A stretch of 64,000 nucleotides of DNA from Microdochium bolleyi (Eukaryota > Ascomycota > Sordariomycetes > Xylariales > Microdochiaceae), in assembly GCA_001566295.1 (NCBI GenBank), contig KQ964250.1, positions 930,001-994,000 on the forward strand, in the 5' to 3' direction. The notes under the pieces were generated by a model. That model did no database searches and was not told where the DNA came from. It saw only the letters and a list, made by a program, of their open reading frames with translations. A program made the translations under genes and the position numbers. Positions 45,402-55,722 of the stretch are shown in pieces (the first letter of the stretch is position 1; every line of letters starts with the position of its first letter).

Positions 45402-45461
45402 ATGACAGCACCACTACTCAGCAACGCACAGCTTCCAGGAGTCCGTGATTGTGCCCACTAG
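45402..45461 (+). promoter_or_regulatory. Upstream ORF ending five bases before the regulator's start
   Basis: A 19-residue frame (ATG to TAG, sequence MTAPLLSNAQLPGVRDCAH) lies in a different frame from the main protein. It stops just before the main ATG at 45467. A uORF this close leaves little room for reinitiation, so it could repress the main frame. Whether it is in the transcript is not known. Confidence 0.45.
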
Positions 45462-45466
45462 CGGCC

Positions 45467-48400
45467 ATGGCCAGTGATCCTTCCGGGCGCCGGCTGCTGC
45501 CGCAGAGCTCCCAGCTCAACACCTTCGCCTTTGCGCCTCCAGCCTACCAGCAGCTCCGCGAGACACAGAAGAGTGCGCCTCCCTTGCCCATGCATACGCC
45601 GAGTCGCGTGCTCAATAGGCCGTATCTTTGTCGACCTTTGCTAACTGCTCCTCTGGCGCGCACAGATTATGTCTTTGTGGACGAGCACAACCGCCATAAA
45701 CGATTGAAGGGTATGAATCCCCCGCAGCATAAACCGGCCTTGACTCGATTGGTCTTCGCTCTTTGCAACTAAACTCCAGCGTAGTCATGAGAGCCTGTGA
45801 AGGGTGCCGAAGACGAAAGATCAAATGCGACGCCGCCACGACGAACACATGGCCATGCTCGGCTTGCATTCGCCTAAAGCTGCATTGCGTCAGACCCAAT
45901 GGCCTGTATGAAGGTGCTGGCGACGGCTTCGAGTCCGGGACCGATCAGGAATATGAGGTTGCAGGCATGCAAGACTCCTTTGGGCAGGTCCCAATGCCAC
46001 AGCAATCTTCACCACCACAACAGCATCACGGGTCCATGATGGCCGCTCAGTCGAAGCCCGGCATGTACCCGCATCAGGCCCAGTATGCCGACCCCCAGGG
46101 CGTGTATCCGGTGGCTTATGGAGATGGCACCTCGATGCAGCCTGGAGTGGCATACTCTGCGATGACAGCGCCCTCCGCCTCTCTCGACCCGAATGCATAT
46201 GCCTCAGGTAGCGTTTTTCACACACCGCCCGCAGTTCAGACAAACGCACCTCAATCTGCATCTCCAGCCGACTCTTATCAGCATGACCCATATTCTCAAC
46301 CCGATCTCTCGGATCTGCTAGGCTCGCTCAAGATGAATGAGATTGGCACTGGTACGTCAAAGACCATGCTGCGCGGATACATGACACAATTCCACTGATC
46401 ATTTCGTGTAGCACCATACCTAAATAGCAAAAACGCGCTCAACAATCAGGAAGACGATGAGCCGACAGTTGAGCCAGAGGATGACTTCAGCTATTTGCCA
46501 ACGCCAGGGCCTGGCTCCAAGATACGGATCCCGCCAGAGCTGATGCCTGATGACGAAACATGCCTTCACTACTTCGGTCTATACTTTGCGAACGTTCATC
46601 AGTACGTCCCTGTCCTGAACAAGGCACAACTCTATCACCAGTTCCAGACCAACCGTGATTCGATATCACCATTGCTGTTGGAGGCCATCTTCGCGGTCGC
46701 GGGCCGCCTTGCCGATGAACCTACCCAAGGGCAGCAATGGATAGCTCTAGCGTCCAGTACGTTGTTCCCACTCCCTTTGACCCGCACTCAATGCATCATA
46801 GCTGAACAATGCAGAACATCTGGAGGCTTTCCTGGACGTGCCTCGGCTGAGCACGGTTCAAGCACATTTGATCATTTTGAAAGCCAGAGAAGCCATGCCG
46901 AAACGTGGCTATTACTATAGATCCTGGCTGTCCATTGTCAACTGTTTCCAGATGGCGAAGGATCTTGGTCTCGATGAGCACTTCGAAGACCACCAAGAGG
47001 GCAAGTCTTGCGGAGCATCACCCGCGGACTGTCTCACCAAGAGTCGAGTCTGGCAGACGATCTTTGCATGTGAGAACATGATTGCTGGCTCACAGGGTGA
47101 GTTGCAACCTGCGCCTCTTGTTGACTATTATGCAGTCTTGTATACTGACATTGTATAGGTCGGGACGATCTCCACATCAAAATGGCAAGTGTTGACTTTA
47201 GCCTTGGCCGCCCCATGGCTGGTATCGACGCTTATGAACTGGAAGTATCTCGTAACTTCACCTTTCTGGCTCGTATCGTTCGGAGCGTGCATCGGATGAA
47301 TACAGTCTACGCCAAGATCAAGAGAAAGAAGGACTGGGCACTCGATCCCGAGTTTCAGAAGCTCAACCCGGCCATTACTGGCTGGCTTGACGAGCTCCCA
47401 GCGGACATGGCGTTGTCGTTCACGCCAGACGGAGCACCCCCATGGCTACCAAGTCACTTTCTAGGCAACCTTCACTCATACTATCATCTGAGCGTTATTT
47501 TGTGTCATCGGCCACAGCTCAATCTGCTAGACCCTACGCATCCGAATGGCGCCTGGAAGTCACATATGATGTTGAGCTATTCATCAGCCAAAGCTTTGTG
47601 CCGGATCCAAGAGTCGATGCTTCAATCATTCGGTCTCAATGGACTTCAATGCATGCAACGCGGCATCAGCTTCACAATCTATTCGGTTCTCGCTTGCATA
47701 GTTCTTCATCTGGTAAGTCTCGGATGTGAATTCTTGCTTGGCAGACAGGACAGGAGCTAACAAATTTGATCAGGTGGCATTGACGTCTCCAGATCCGGAA
47801 CTTAATGGCGATGCACGGGAATACTTCACGAGACATATGAGGATCCTAGAGCGGACAATGGAAGGCTGGCCTCTTCCTGAGATGCTCAAACAAATTGACT
47901 CAGTCCGACAGGCTTTTTCTGCCGACATCAGGAAACCCTTCGTTCTGAAGCCAAGCTTCCCCTATGGCAGCCCACATCCAAGTTCGCACTCAAGTCCACC
48001 TCGTACCGACGCCTTCAAGCCGCCAATGCTCCGAACCAACTCTGTTGAACACTCCATTGGCACCCAAGGCACCCAGCAGTCGCAAGTCAGTTATGCATAC
48101 CCTATAACGCCAATCTCCACTGGATCTGTGGACAACAATAGTGACTCTCCCTCTCTACAGTCACTTGGAATGATGGCTACGAGCCAAGGCGCTCATGCCA
48201 CCCAGCTACACATGACTGATGCTTCGACGGCCTGGAATCCCTCACGCATCTTTGAGTAAGTTGGCCTATCCGAGTACTGGCGAGCTGATACACAGCATGC
48301 TAACATAATCGTGCAGCCAATGGAACACCACTTTCGGTACGCCCCTTCCTCCGCCCCCTTCGGAGTCCATCGGCGAAAATTCAAGTCCTCTAAATCTTTC

Positions 48401-48638
48401 CTCTGCAGGTGCTCCAGAGGTTCCGACCACCGTGGATATCCAGATCGCGACAACGGCAATATCGCCAGCCGTCCAAACAATGACACCTCAACAGTACTCC
48501 AGCGCACCGGTCCAGAGCTATATCACACCAGCCATGTGGCAAGAGTCGGTTGCGAGTGTGTATGAGGGTGGCCTCAAACGGTCCTGGGATTACGGTGGTG
48601 ACGTTTCGCTTGCCGGGCAAATGCAGAAACGTCGTTGA
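45467..48638 (+). CDS. Zn2Cys6 transcription factor with fungal-specific TF domain
   Basis: A predicted nuclear regulator of about 900-931 residues. Exons after the first are 45785-46351, 46412-46756, 46815-47096, 47159-47712, 47774-48255 and 48317-48638; the first runs 45467-45710. The DNA-binding cluster MRACEGCRRRKIKC...PCSACIRLKLHC fits CX2CX6CX9CX2CX6C. It is preceded by VDEHNRHKRLK, a basic lead split from it by an intron. After a Gln/Pro-rich linker comes the fungal-specific TF domain (CLHYFGLYFANVHQYVPVLN, YYYRSWLSIVNCFQMAKDLG, WQTIFACENMIAGSQG, VDFSLGRPM). The C-terminus ends in MWQESVASVYEGGLKRSWD and a basic tail. An in-frame 93-base intron (45573-45665: GTGCGC donor, GCTAAC branch point, CACAG acceptor) may also be removed, shortening the protein by 31 residues. 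I do not recognise the target pathway and give no gene name. Confidence 0.9.
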
Positions 48639-49408
48639 TGACAGAAAAGGAATGACGATCTGACGTGCTAAACGAACAATCACGACTCACTACATAATTC
48701 GACTCGTCTGGGCAACCCGTCGTACGCAGCTGGTCTACTGCGATGGACGGGTCCAGAGCCACTTTCTGGTATTTCCCACGAGGACATGGCGATGGGTTCA
48801 TGGTACCATTGTGGGCGGTCCAGCTGGCCTGGTGGGCGAGGAAACAACGCATCGAGATGCGGAGAGATATACATCGATTTCCACCGACACTACTCTCTAT
48901 ACCGGCGGAGCAAACCTTCCATATCTTGGGGTCAGCAATGCCGCCCATCGCGACATGCTTGTCGGAGCACATAAACAAAATTGTATGTTGGCAACACCCG
49001 AAAGGCTCGATGTGTTTACCTGCATTTTGCAAAGAGCTCGCGCAGCTTTAAACCTTTCGCCGCTCTTGTACGAGATTCGAAAGTCCAAACGCGACAGGCG
49101 TATTTTGGGTCCATAGCTTGGAGTTTGGGGGATCCTGCGTTTTGTTGCCTCATATCCCACACGTGCAGCAGTAGATAGAGATGACTGGAGCAAGTCCACT
49201 GTTTGAATCTAGTCCAAAACCCCCCTGCTTGAACGAGAGACTACACGCCGTACGCTTCCTCCACGCCATTGACGTCGAAGTCTTTATGTGAATGTGGAAC
49301 TATTCCAGCGCGGCCATCTTCAAGCTGTCCACCCAGAGTGTCTAGTAGCACAATTCTCAATGCCCAATAAAGACTTGGTCTTTCAACAGCGTATCAAGAC
49401 TGAACAAG
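48639..49408. other. 3' flank of the regulator gene
   Basis: This stretch has only short frames and no motif. It ends at tRNA-Asp. Confidence 0.5.
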
Positions 49409-49480
49409 TCTCGATTGGTCTAGTGGTCAGGATACCTGCTTGTCACGCAGGTGGCCGGGGTTCGATTCCCCGATCGAGAG
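49409..49480 (+). tRNA. tRNA-Asp (GTC)
   Basis: An intronless cloverleaf. The acceptor stem TCTCGAT pairs with ATCGAGA, with G as discriminator base. The D arm is GGTCTAGTGGTCAGGATA. The anticodon arm is CCTGC / TTGTCAC / GCAGG, giving anticodon GTC (Asp). The T arm is CCGGG-type around TTCGATT. The internal A and B box sequences are intact. Confidence 0.97.
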
Positions 49481-49970
49481 CACGCTCACAAACAACCAAT
49501 CCTCCAAGGACCACCTTGGAGATATCTTTTGTCTTTTTTTCCACCTCCTTTTTAAAAAGGTGTGGTTTTGCGATTTTACATTCTTCATCCGATGGTACGG
49601 CCTGTCTATCTCCTCTAATATTCATCATATCTTATTATTCACTACGTATAGTTGCTCTGTATTCTCGCTTTCAATAAGCGGATGTTGGGGGGCGGTCACA
49701 AGCAGATTTGTTCGCTAAATGTAGAGCTTCCTTTGACTAAAATCCGAATAGATTGGATCGTAGTCCTGCAAGTCGCATTTCGATCAGGGTGTCAGCCTTG
49801 GGACGATTTCACGTTCATCGCTATGCCAAAAAAAAATATTTTGAGGGACTGTAACTAAAGAAGAACAGTATAATGACCAGCCATCGAAAATGGTGCACGC
49901 TCAGACATTTGAGTATTTACATAGGCCCAGATGGCCAAAAGAATTTAACAATATCTGGAGGGGTATCTCA
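49481..49970. other. Spacer between tRNA-Asp and the IQ-motif gene
   Basis: It contains the tRNA trailer and the 3' UTR of the minus-strand gene. The sequence is A/T-rich and no gene is seen. Confidence 0.5.
49502..49540 (+). terminator. Hairpin and T-runs downstream of tRNA-Asp
   Basis: A perfect 8-base stem with a 4-base loop (49502-49521) is followed by TTTT (49527-49530) and TTTTTTT (49534-49540). The T-runs can stop RNA polymerase III about 47 bases past the tRNA. The hairpin may be coincidental. Confidence 0.55.
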
Positions 49971-51809
49971 TCATGCATGCACGCTCTGCCTCTTTTTCTT
50001 CTCTTCGTCCTCCTCGGCGTCCGTTCCAACAGCGCTGGCTTTTGCTCGGCTCGACTTGCGACGGTGTAAGCCCAGCTTGTGCAGTAGGCGGACGACCGGC
50101 TCCAGGGTCTTCTCCTTCCGGGAGGCAGGGGCTGCCGTGGTGGTCGCCCCAGGTGGTGGACTCCGGGCCCCGTTCGTCTTCTCGCCTGTCGCCACTCTGG
50201 CCGACCGGGACTTGTCCTCCTGCGGTATCTGGCCTGGTATGTACATCTCGTCCTCCTGCTTGACGGCCCGGACGGCCTTCTTGCCCTGCTGGCGCGTCTT
50301 CACGTAGGCCTCCAGCCCGACCAGGATCGCGTAGCTCCTCGTGATGCTGACGCGGCTCATGTCGACACCGGCGTCCTCGAGGCTGTGCACAAAGGCGCGG
50401 AAGTTCTCCGTGGGCGGCCGGTAGTGGCCGGATAGTGGTGACAGGCTCGTGATGCGGCCGTTCCGGATCTTGATGAGCCCTGCTGCGGAGATGCGCGCCC
50501 CCTGCAGGAAGGAGCTGTGCTGAAAGACGCCGCCGCTCTTGATGCCGACGTACAGGCGGAAGGAGGTGTCGGCGACAAACAGCCATGTGTTCTTGCGCGG
50601 TTGTTTGCGGATGAGCCGGCTGAAGATAGTACCGGCCGAGACGTCCTTTACGCGCTTTATGATCCTGTATTCAGTATCCTGGGCTGCCGCATCCCGGTCG
50701 CCGTCCTCCGAGTCGGAATCTGACAAGTCTGATCCGGAGTCCGACCGGTCCTCGGGATGGGCAGATCGTGGTGAGGGTTTGCCATCTTGGCCGGTCCCGG
50801 TCACAGGCTCTGTTGCGGGTGGTATAGCAGGAGTCGGGTCGTCCGCGGGGACTATGCCGTGGACGGTGTCTTTCCACTCATCACTTGTATCTATCCTCAT
50901 CCCGTTCTTTGCCCACACAAATCGCCCTTCGCGGTCGATCTTGACCAAATAGTGCTGTCGCTCCTCATGACTCAAGTAGCGGACCTGCTGCCTCTCCAGC
51001 TTCTCGCGAGGACATATCTCCAGGTCTACATCTTTGCCTTCGCCATGGTCGAGCCAATAAAAGAAGTTTTCCCTGGTGTCGCTCTTGAGCCACTCCTGGT
51101 GGTACTTGCCGAGATTCGAGCCGTGGCGGTGCTTCAGGTCGACCATCTCGAGAAAATACCGCAACCCCATCTGTCGCGATGCCTTGAGATGGGTCTCGTC
51201 CTTCATCTTGCGCCTCCTCTTGGCGCTCTCCTGGAGGGTCATGCGGTCGGGATCATCCTTGCCTAGATCTGACGACGACTCGTCATCGTCGGAAGAGGAG
51301 TGATCTGCGTCGACGTCCGCGCCGACTCGCCTAGCTACCGTGATGGCCTTCTTCCATCTGTGACGGGCAGCTGCTCGTGCCGGGTCCAGGTAGGGTGACA
51401 CAACGTCGGCATGGACGTGCTCGAGCGGCACGCCTTTGGCCTCGGCCTCTTCGGCCTTGACAGTGAGCGGGAAGGACTCGTGCCTGGGCCGAGGCCGGTT
51501 GATCTCTCTGAAGCGTGCGTCGCTGATGGCATGCTCCCATCTGGTACCGGGGCCAAGATCGAGGCCTTGGAGATGTCTCCGAACCCTGTAGCCGCGGTAG
51601 TTGCGCTGGATCAGGGCGGCCGCATTGTGGCGGACCGAGTCTGTCGCGCGGTCAGGGCTGATGGAGTTCCTCCGGGGCGCAGCTGCGTGGCCCTGTTGTG
51701 CCTCTGCTGAGCCGTTGGGTGCCTGCTGTATTGTCTCGTTGTCGGCAACCTTCTGCGGCGTTGCGGGTTGAGGCGGGGTCAGCGACTGAGGCGGCTCGGC
51801 TTGAGCCAT
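49971..51809 (-). CDS. IQ-motif protein resembling plant IQM calmodulin-binding proteins
   Basis: An intronless 612-residue protein. A single IQ motif (ALIQRNYRGYRVRR, 65-78) predicts calmodulin binding. After an acidic-Ser linker comes a conserved region: LRYFLEMVDLKHRHGSNLGK, ENFFYWLDHGEGKDVDLEIC, RQQVRYLSHEERQHYLVKI, then WLFVADTSFRLYVG, GVFQHSSFLQGARISAAGLI and LSGHYRPPTENFRAFVHSLE. This order and spacing match the plant IQM family (DPRHRYG, FFYWLD, FQHSSFLSGG, SGHYxPT). These proteins bind calmodulin without calcium and act in signalling. The C-terminus is basic with Lys/Glu-rich runs. No membrane segment or known enzyme motif is seen. The family link is from remembered motifs. The fungal function is unknown to me. 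Confidence 0.85.
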   Translation of the reverse strand: MAQAEPPQSLTPPQPATPQKVADNETIQQAPNGSAEAQQGHAAAPRRNSISPDRATDSVRHNAAALIQRNYRGYRVRRHLQGLDLGPGTRWEHAISDARFREINRPRPRHESFPLTVKAEEAEAKGVPLEHVHADVVSPYLDPARAAARHRWKKAITVARRVGADVDADHSSSDDDESSSDLGKDDPDRMTLQESAKRRRKMKDETHLKASRQMGLRYFLEMVDLKHRHGSNLGKYHQEWLKSDTRENFFYWLDHGEGKDVDLEICPREKLERQQVRYLSHEERQHYLVKIDREGRFVWAKNGMRIDTSDEWKDTVHGIVPADDPTPAIPPATEPVTGTGQDGKPSPRSAHPEDRSDSGSDLSDSDSEDGDRDAAAQDTEYRIIKRVKDVSAGTIFSRLIRKQPRKNTWLFVADTSFRLYVGIKSGGVFQHSSFLQGARISAAGLIKIRNGRITSLSPLSGHYRPPTENFRAFVHSLEDAGVDMSRVSITRSYAILVGLEAYVKTRQQGKKAVRAVKQEDEMYIPGQIPQEDKSRSARVATGEKTNGARSPPPGATTTAAPASRKEKTLEPVVRLLHKLGLHRRKSSRAKASAVGTDAEEDEEKKKRQSVHA

Positions 51810-54800
51810 TGCTTATTCGTGGAGGCCAGGAAGCCAGGCTGGCCGCTGAGACAAGGTGTTTCCAAGCACGGGATGGTCTCTGGGGATTGCGCCAGACTTG
51901 GTGTTTTCCTGGCAGGCGTTCTGAAGTTGTAGAGGCCGAAGAGGTCGCAACGCATCGGAATGTCCCACCCGGATCTCCAGGTGGAAAGCTTGGAGAAGCT
52001 TGCCAGGGCAGGGGACGAGGTACCCTGATCAGCAGACACGAACTCGAGTCGTCGTCAGCGGGAGTCGAGACTGGATGGCTGGTCTAGACTTGGACCGGAG
52101 CCAGGGCTAGCAACGGCGGCGACATCCTGTCAGGGTGCGCGCACGCGCGACGCATCGCTGACGAGGAAGGCGCTGGCCCGGAGCCGGTTTGCCGGACTTG
52201 TGCCTGCGGGGAGTTTTTGGGCAGATACCTGGGTGCTCGCGACTCGTGACATCCATCGCGGAGTCGAGGGTGCTCCCCTCCACCCTGACGTCAGTCGCTC
52301 CACTAGGATCTCTCTGTCCAGGGGCCATGCCAGGCCCGCCAGGCCCGCCAGGGACCATAGCGATCGCAGTCACCGACCCTGGGCCGTCCATGGATGCTCT
52401 TCACAAACCGGATTGCAGAAAAAAGTTTGTGCCAAGCGGAGGCCCAGGCACAGAGTCAACCCCGGCACCGGTCCCTTTTGAAGATGAATGCCAGGTGCAG
52501 CCAACGTGTGTTTCCGCACCTCTGTTGAATGCACGAGCCCGAGCACGAGCACGCGAGCATTCAACCTCTCGTCGAATCGTCGTGGTTGCCTCAAGTTGTG
52601 CACGAACTGCGACTGACTCCTTGGACTTCGCTTGTCAAATAGAAGTGTTATTCATGACCGGACAAAGGCAAGTGGCCGCCGAAGCACACATGAGGCTGGC
52701 TTGAACGCCATTGCACCGCTCGACTCTTTTTCACAGGCCAAGCTACACCGCATGTCTGCAGGTAGGTTGAATAGCAAACTCGAGAGAGCACTGGCGCACC
52801 CCTCTCTCGGCAGAAAGATCGAGTCACCATCCGCAGCCGTGGCTGCAAAGTTGACCGACCCGTGTTGTGTTCTTTCTCTGGCCCAGAGCCCTGTTCGCTG
52901 TGCAGAGAACCCAAGCACCAGCCAGCCCTGGCTAAGTACCTTCGACTGACTTGTGCCGATTTGGTCTGTTCGTCAACAGGCTGCCGTGTGGAGACATGTT
53001 TCTTCTGAACTCTGGGGTACGAGCGACTGAGAGGGACAGCAACCTCGGCTGGCCACCTTGTAGTAATGAAAGCCAAGAGTGCACGAAAATCCAAGCCTAC
53101 GATATGCAGCGGTCGAAGCGCTCCAAAACACACCATCTTCACCTATTCCTCCAGCGGACAGAGGCAAAAGGGCCAGAAGAGCCAGAGGCAAGCACGCTGA
53201 CAGGGCGATGACCAGCCTCCTCCACCAAAACCCCGTCCATCGAGATCCACTATAGCCTCGCACTGGGGAAAAGAATGAAGTCTGACGAAAGTTTGCTCGC
53301 CTTGGGCTGCATCTGGCATTCCCCATGATCGGAACGCAGACGCCTGGATCAATGTGATGCAATAGCTTCTGACGGCTCCCGAATTCAGACGGCTTGCTGC
53401 CCGTCATTCAGGGCCTCGTTCAGGAACCGCACTCTTCGCAGACCTTCGGAAAGTCTAAAACTAGCGTGATTGTCTCGCCCTGGAATTGATTCTGGACCAA
53501 GCACGGAGGACAAAGCACCGGATTGAGGCACGGTTTCGCAGCTGTCCAACTCCGGGCACGCCAACCCTTCGACCTTGGGCACAAACGAGCCTCTAATCCC
53601 GGCTCAGATCTGCAAGACTCGTCTGTCGACAGGCGTGACGGGATAGACCCTGCCTGCACGGCGGCCAGGCCAGGATGCACGAGCGAGCGCTACGTGGAAA
53701 AAGCCGATGCTCGCGCGATCCTGTTCGTGCCCAGGCCGACCGCCACTTCACACCTGCAGACGGACCTCCGTCGAAATCGGGCACACCCTGCTCGGCCGCT
53801 GGTGCGGACTACTCTTGTAGCTGATGCTCCTCCCCTCTTCTCTTCCTCTTCCTTTCCCTTCCCGTCTTCCTCCCAACCAGTCTCCTTGTCATTGAAGGAG
53901 CGGCGGAGCTGTGACGAGAAGTCGGACGAGTCCGACTGGCACGAAGCAGGCAGCATCCTACAAGGGAGCATCTGAGAGGGGTCGCCACGACATCTCTTGC
54001 AAGAGGCGGCAGCCCCGCGCCTCACACGAGCCGGCTGGCAAGGCGCCTCGAGCCAGGCAGAAGCAGAAGAACGAAAGAGAGACTGAACCTCGCCTGACAC
54101 GACCAGCATCGTCATCATTGCTGGGCATCAACTGGTCTTGATCCACCAGCAGCACCGACCCCTGCACCGGGCCACCTCACAAGCCCGGCACTCGACATCC
54201 GTTCGGGGGCCTCACACCGCGATCGAAGCGGCTCCCATCAACATCGCTGCCTTGACAGCCCGCCCATCTCAACCTACGCCTCTTTCTAGGCTCCTGTCTT
54301 GCAGAGCTCGTCGGCTGCTGCACCGCCCAAAAGACACCTCCACAGCCAGCCAATCTGGTGCATCCAGCGGACCCGCTCCCTGCACGACCAGGCCAGGTCT
54401 CTGTCCTGAGAAACGTAAGCCTGCCCAAAGCCACCCAGAGTGGCTGCCTCCCTGGGGAGGACCCCCTATTGTTCCCTATCTGAGTGGCATTCCGCGTGCA
54501 ACCCAAAAAATCATTCGTCGCATCTGAAATTGACACGCGCTCTCTCTGAACAGATATCCACTTCACTCCACCGCCATTAAAGGCCGTGTTCCCTTTCCTC
54601 CTTTAGCTAACTCGCAAGACCACACCATCGTTACGGTACTACTTGCCGATTGCCAACACGATTTGGTTCATCATCCATCCCACAACATCCTCGACACACA
54701 CATCCTTTGGCTACCGCCCGCTCCGGCTCCACCCATTGGTCCACATCCGCACAACCGATCCATAGCCGGCTCTCATTCGGAACGCAGCATCACCCGCCAG

Positions 54801-54892
54801 GTCCCGATTCCTCAAATCAGGATACCCAACCCGATTCACTTCCAGCCCGACAATCTTCGACTTCTTCGAGTTCGCTCGGCCCAACCGACATC
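51810..54892. other. 3.1 kb stretch without a convincing gene
   Basis: This divergent region lies between the IQ-motif gene and the PRA1 gene. It is rich in pyrimidine tracts on the plus strand (for example 53826-53880), as expected for a leader. Frames up to 171 codons lack motifs. A short GAGCAC-type repeat occurs near 52535-52560. No tRNA or domain is seen. Confidence 0.45.
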
Positions 54893-55423
54893 ATGGCCCG
54901 CATCCAGATCCCCATTGACGTCTTGACGTCTCGGCTCAACATGTCGGACCGCTTTGCCAGCCTCCGCAACACATCCCTTTCCAGCCGGTTTGCCAACATG
55001 CGCCCCCTGCGCGAGTTCTTCGACTTCAAGCGTCTCTCCAAACCCGAGAACTTCACCGAGGTCCAGTCCCGCGTCAACTACAACCTGGGCACCTTCTCGA
55101 GCAACTATGCTCTGGTCTTCGTGCTTCTTAGCATTTATGCTCTGATCACGAACCGCCTTTTGCTCTTCGACGTTGTGCTCTTCGTCGGCGGTCTTTGGCT
55201 CCTCGGCCGCCTCAATGGCCAGGACCTCGTCATTGGCACCTTCCAGGCGACTTCGTCCCAGCTCTACACTGGTCTTATGGTCACCTGCGGTCTTTTGTTC
55301 CTCATTGCATCACCCTTCACCACCGTCCTGTGGCTGATTGGTGCCAGCGGCGTTGTCATCTGTGGCCACGCTGCTTTTATGGAAAAGCCCATCGATGAGG
55401 CTTTTTCGGGGGAGGCGGTCTAG
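54893..55423 (+). CDS. YIP3: Prenylated Rab acceptor (PRA1/Yip3 family)
   Basis: A predicted 176-residue membrane protein that binds prenylated Rab GTPases and helps move them between membranes of the ER and Golgi. The cytosolic N-terminus contains the family signature RPLREFFDFKRLSKPENFTE followed by VQSRVNYNLGTFSSNYALVF. Two hydrophobic hairpins follow: about 75-110 (LVFVLLSIYALITNRLLLF, VVLFVGGLWLLG) and about 125-165 (GLMVTCGLLFLIASPFTTVLW, ASGVVICGHAAFM). The tail FMEKPIDEAFSGEAV is acidic. It is unspliced. The ATG was chosen because the signature starts soon after it and no earlier in-frame ATG exists. Confidence 0.92.
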   Translation: MARIQIPIDVLTSRLNMSDRFASLRNTSLSSRFANMRPLREFFDFKRLSKPENFTEVQSRVNYNLGTFSSNYALVFVLLSIYALITNRLLLFDVVLFVGGLWLLGRLNGQDLVIGTFQATSSQLYTGLMVTCGLLFLIASPFTTVLWLIGASGVVICGHAAFMEKPIDEAFSGEAV

Positions 55424-55487
55424 ACGGTCGGCCGCGAGCTCCCAAAGCAGCGCCCCAATGGGGAAGACCATCAAGGCGCGGGAAGGA

Positions 55488-55577
55488 CACATGGGGAGCG
55501 CCGAACGAATGGGGTGGGAAAGACACCCGTGGTGGGAAGGGCAGATGGGGTGGGAAAGACGCATGGGGAGCGTCGAA
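55488..55577 (+). repeat. Five tandem 18-base units encoding hexapeptide repeats
   Basis: Five 18-base units follow each other just past the PRA1 stop. In one frame they read HMGSAE, RMGWER, HPWWEG, QMGWER, RMGSVE and then a stop. The frame opens with ATG at 55458 (MGKTIKAREG before the repeats), giving a 40-residue ORF 34 bases downstream of the PRA1 stop. Units 2 and 4, and units 1 and 5, are nearly identical, so the array is symmetric in order. It may be a minisatellite in the 3' UTR or a small downstream ORF. Confidence 0.8.
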
Positions 55578-55722
55578 TGAAGGAGAGTTTACTTATTTTT
55601 CTAGAAGCAGGGTTGTGGAAGAGCTGGACAGCGACGACACAGATTCACAAGGCGTTGGTTTATTGGTCCCCGGAGGGAATAGACGACCTCGGAAGGAGCC
55701 ACTTCAGCTCACAGGTACCGAC

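Larger units (their letters stand above)
38180..45466. other. 7.3 kb stretch without a convincing gene
   Basis: This is the largest gap in the window, between the divergent CIA2 and Zn2Cys6 regulator genes. Open frames reach at most about 240 codons and show no motif, no splice-joined domain and no coding-like amino-acid use. From about 44400 on, the plus strand is strongly pyrimidine-rich, as in long leaders of fungal regulatory genes. Small repeats, one 12-base palindrome (38893-38904) and an upstream ORF are listed separately. No transposon ends or transposase remnants were recognised. Confidence 0.5.

Noticed and set aside
45622..45665. A 44-base intron in the first exon of the Zn2Cys6 regulator
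   Set aside because: It has a good branch point and acceptor, but removing it shifts the frame to an early stop. The continuous frame or the 93-base version keeps the conserved VDEHNRHKRLK lead.
52189..52704. A 171-codon plus-strand frame in the gap upstream of PRA1
   Set aside because: Low-complexity Pro/Gly/Ala/Arg sequence without a motif or gene context.
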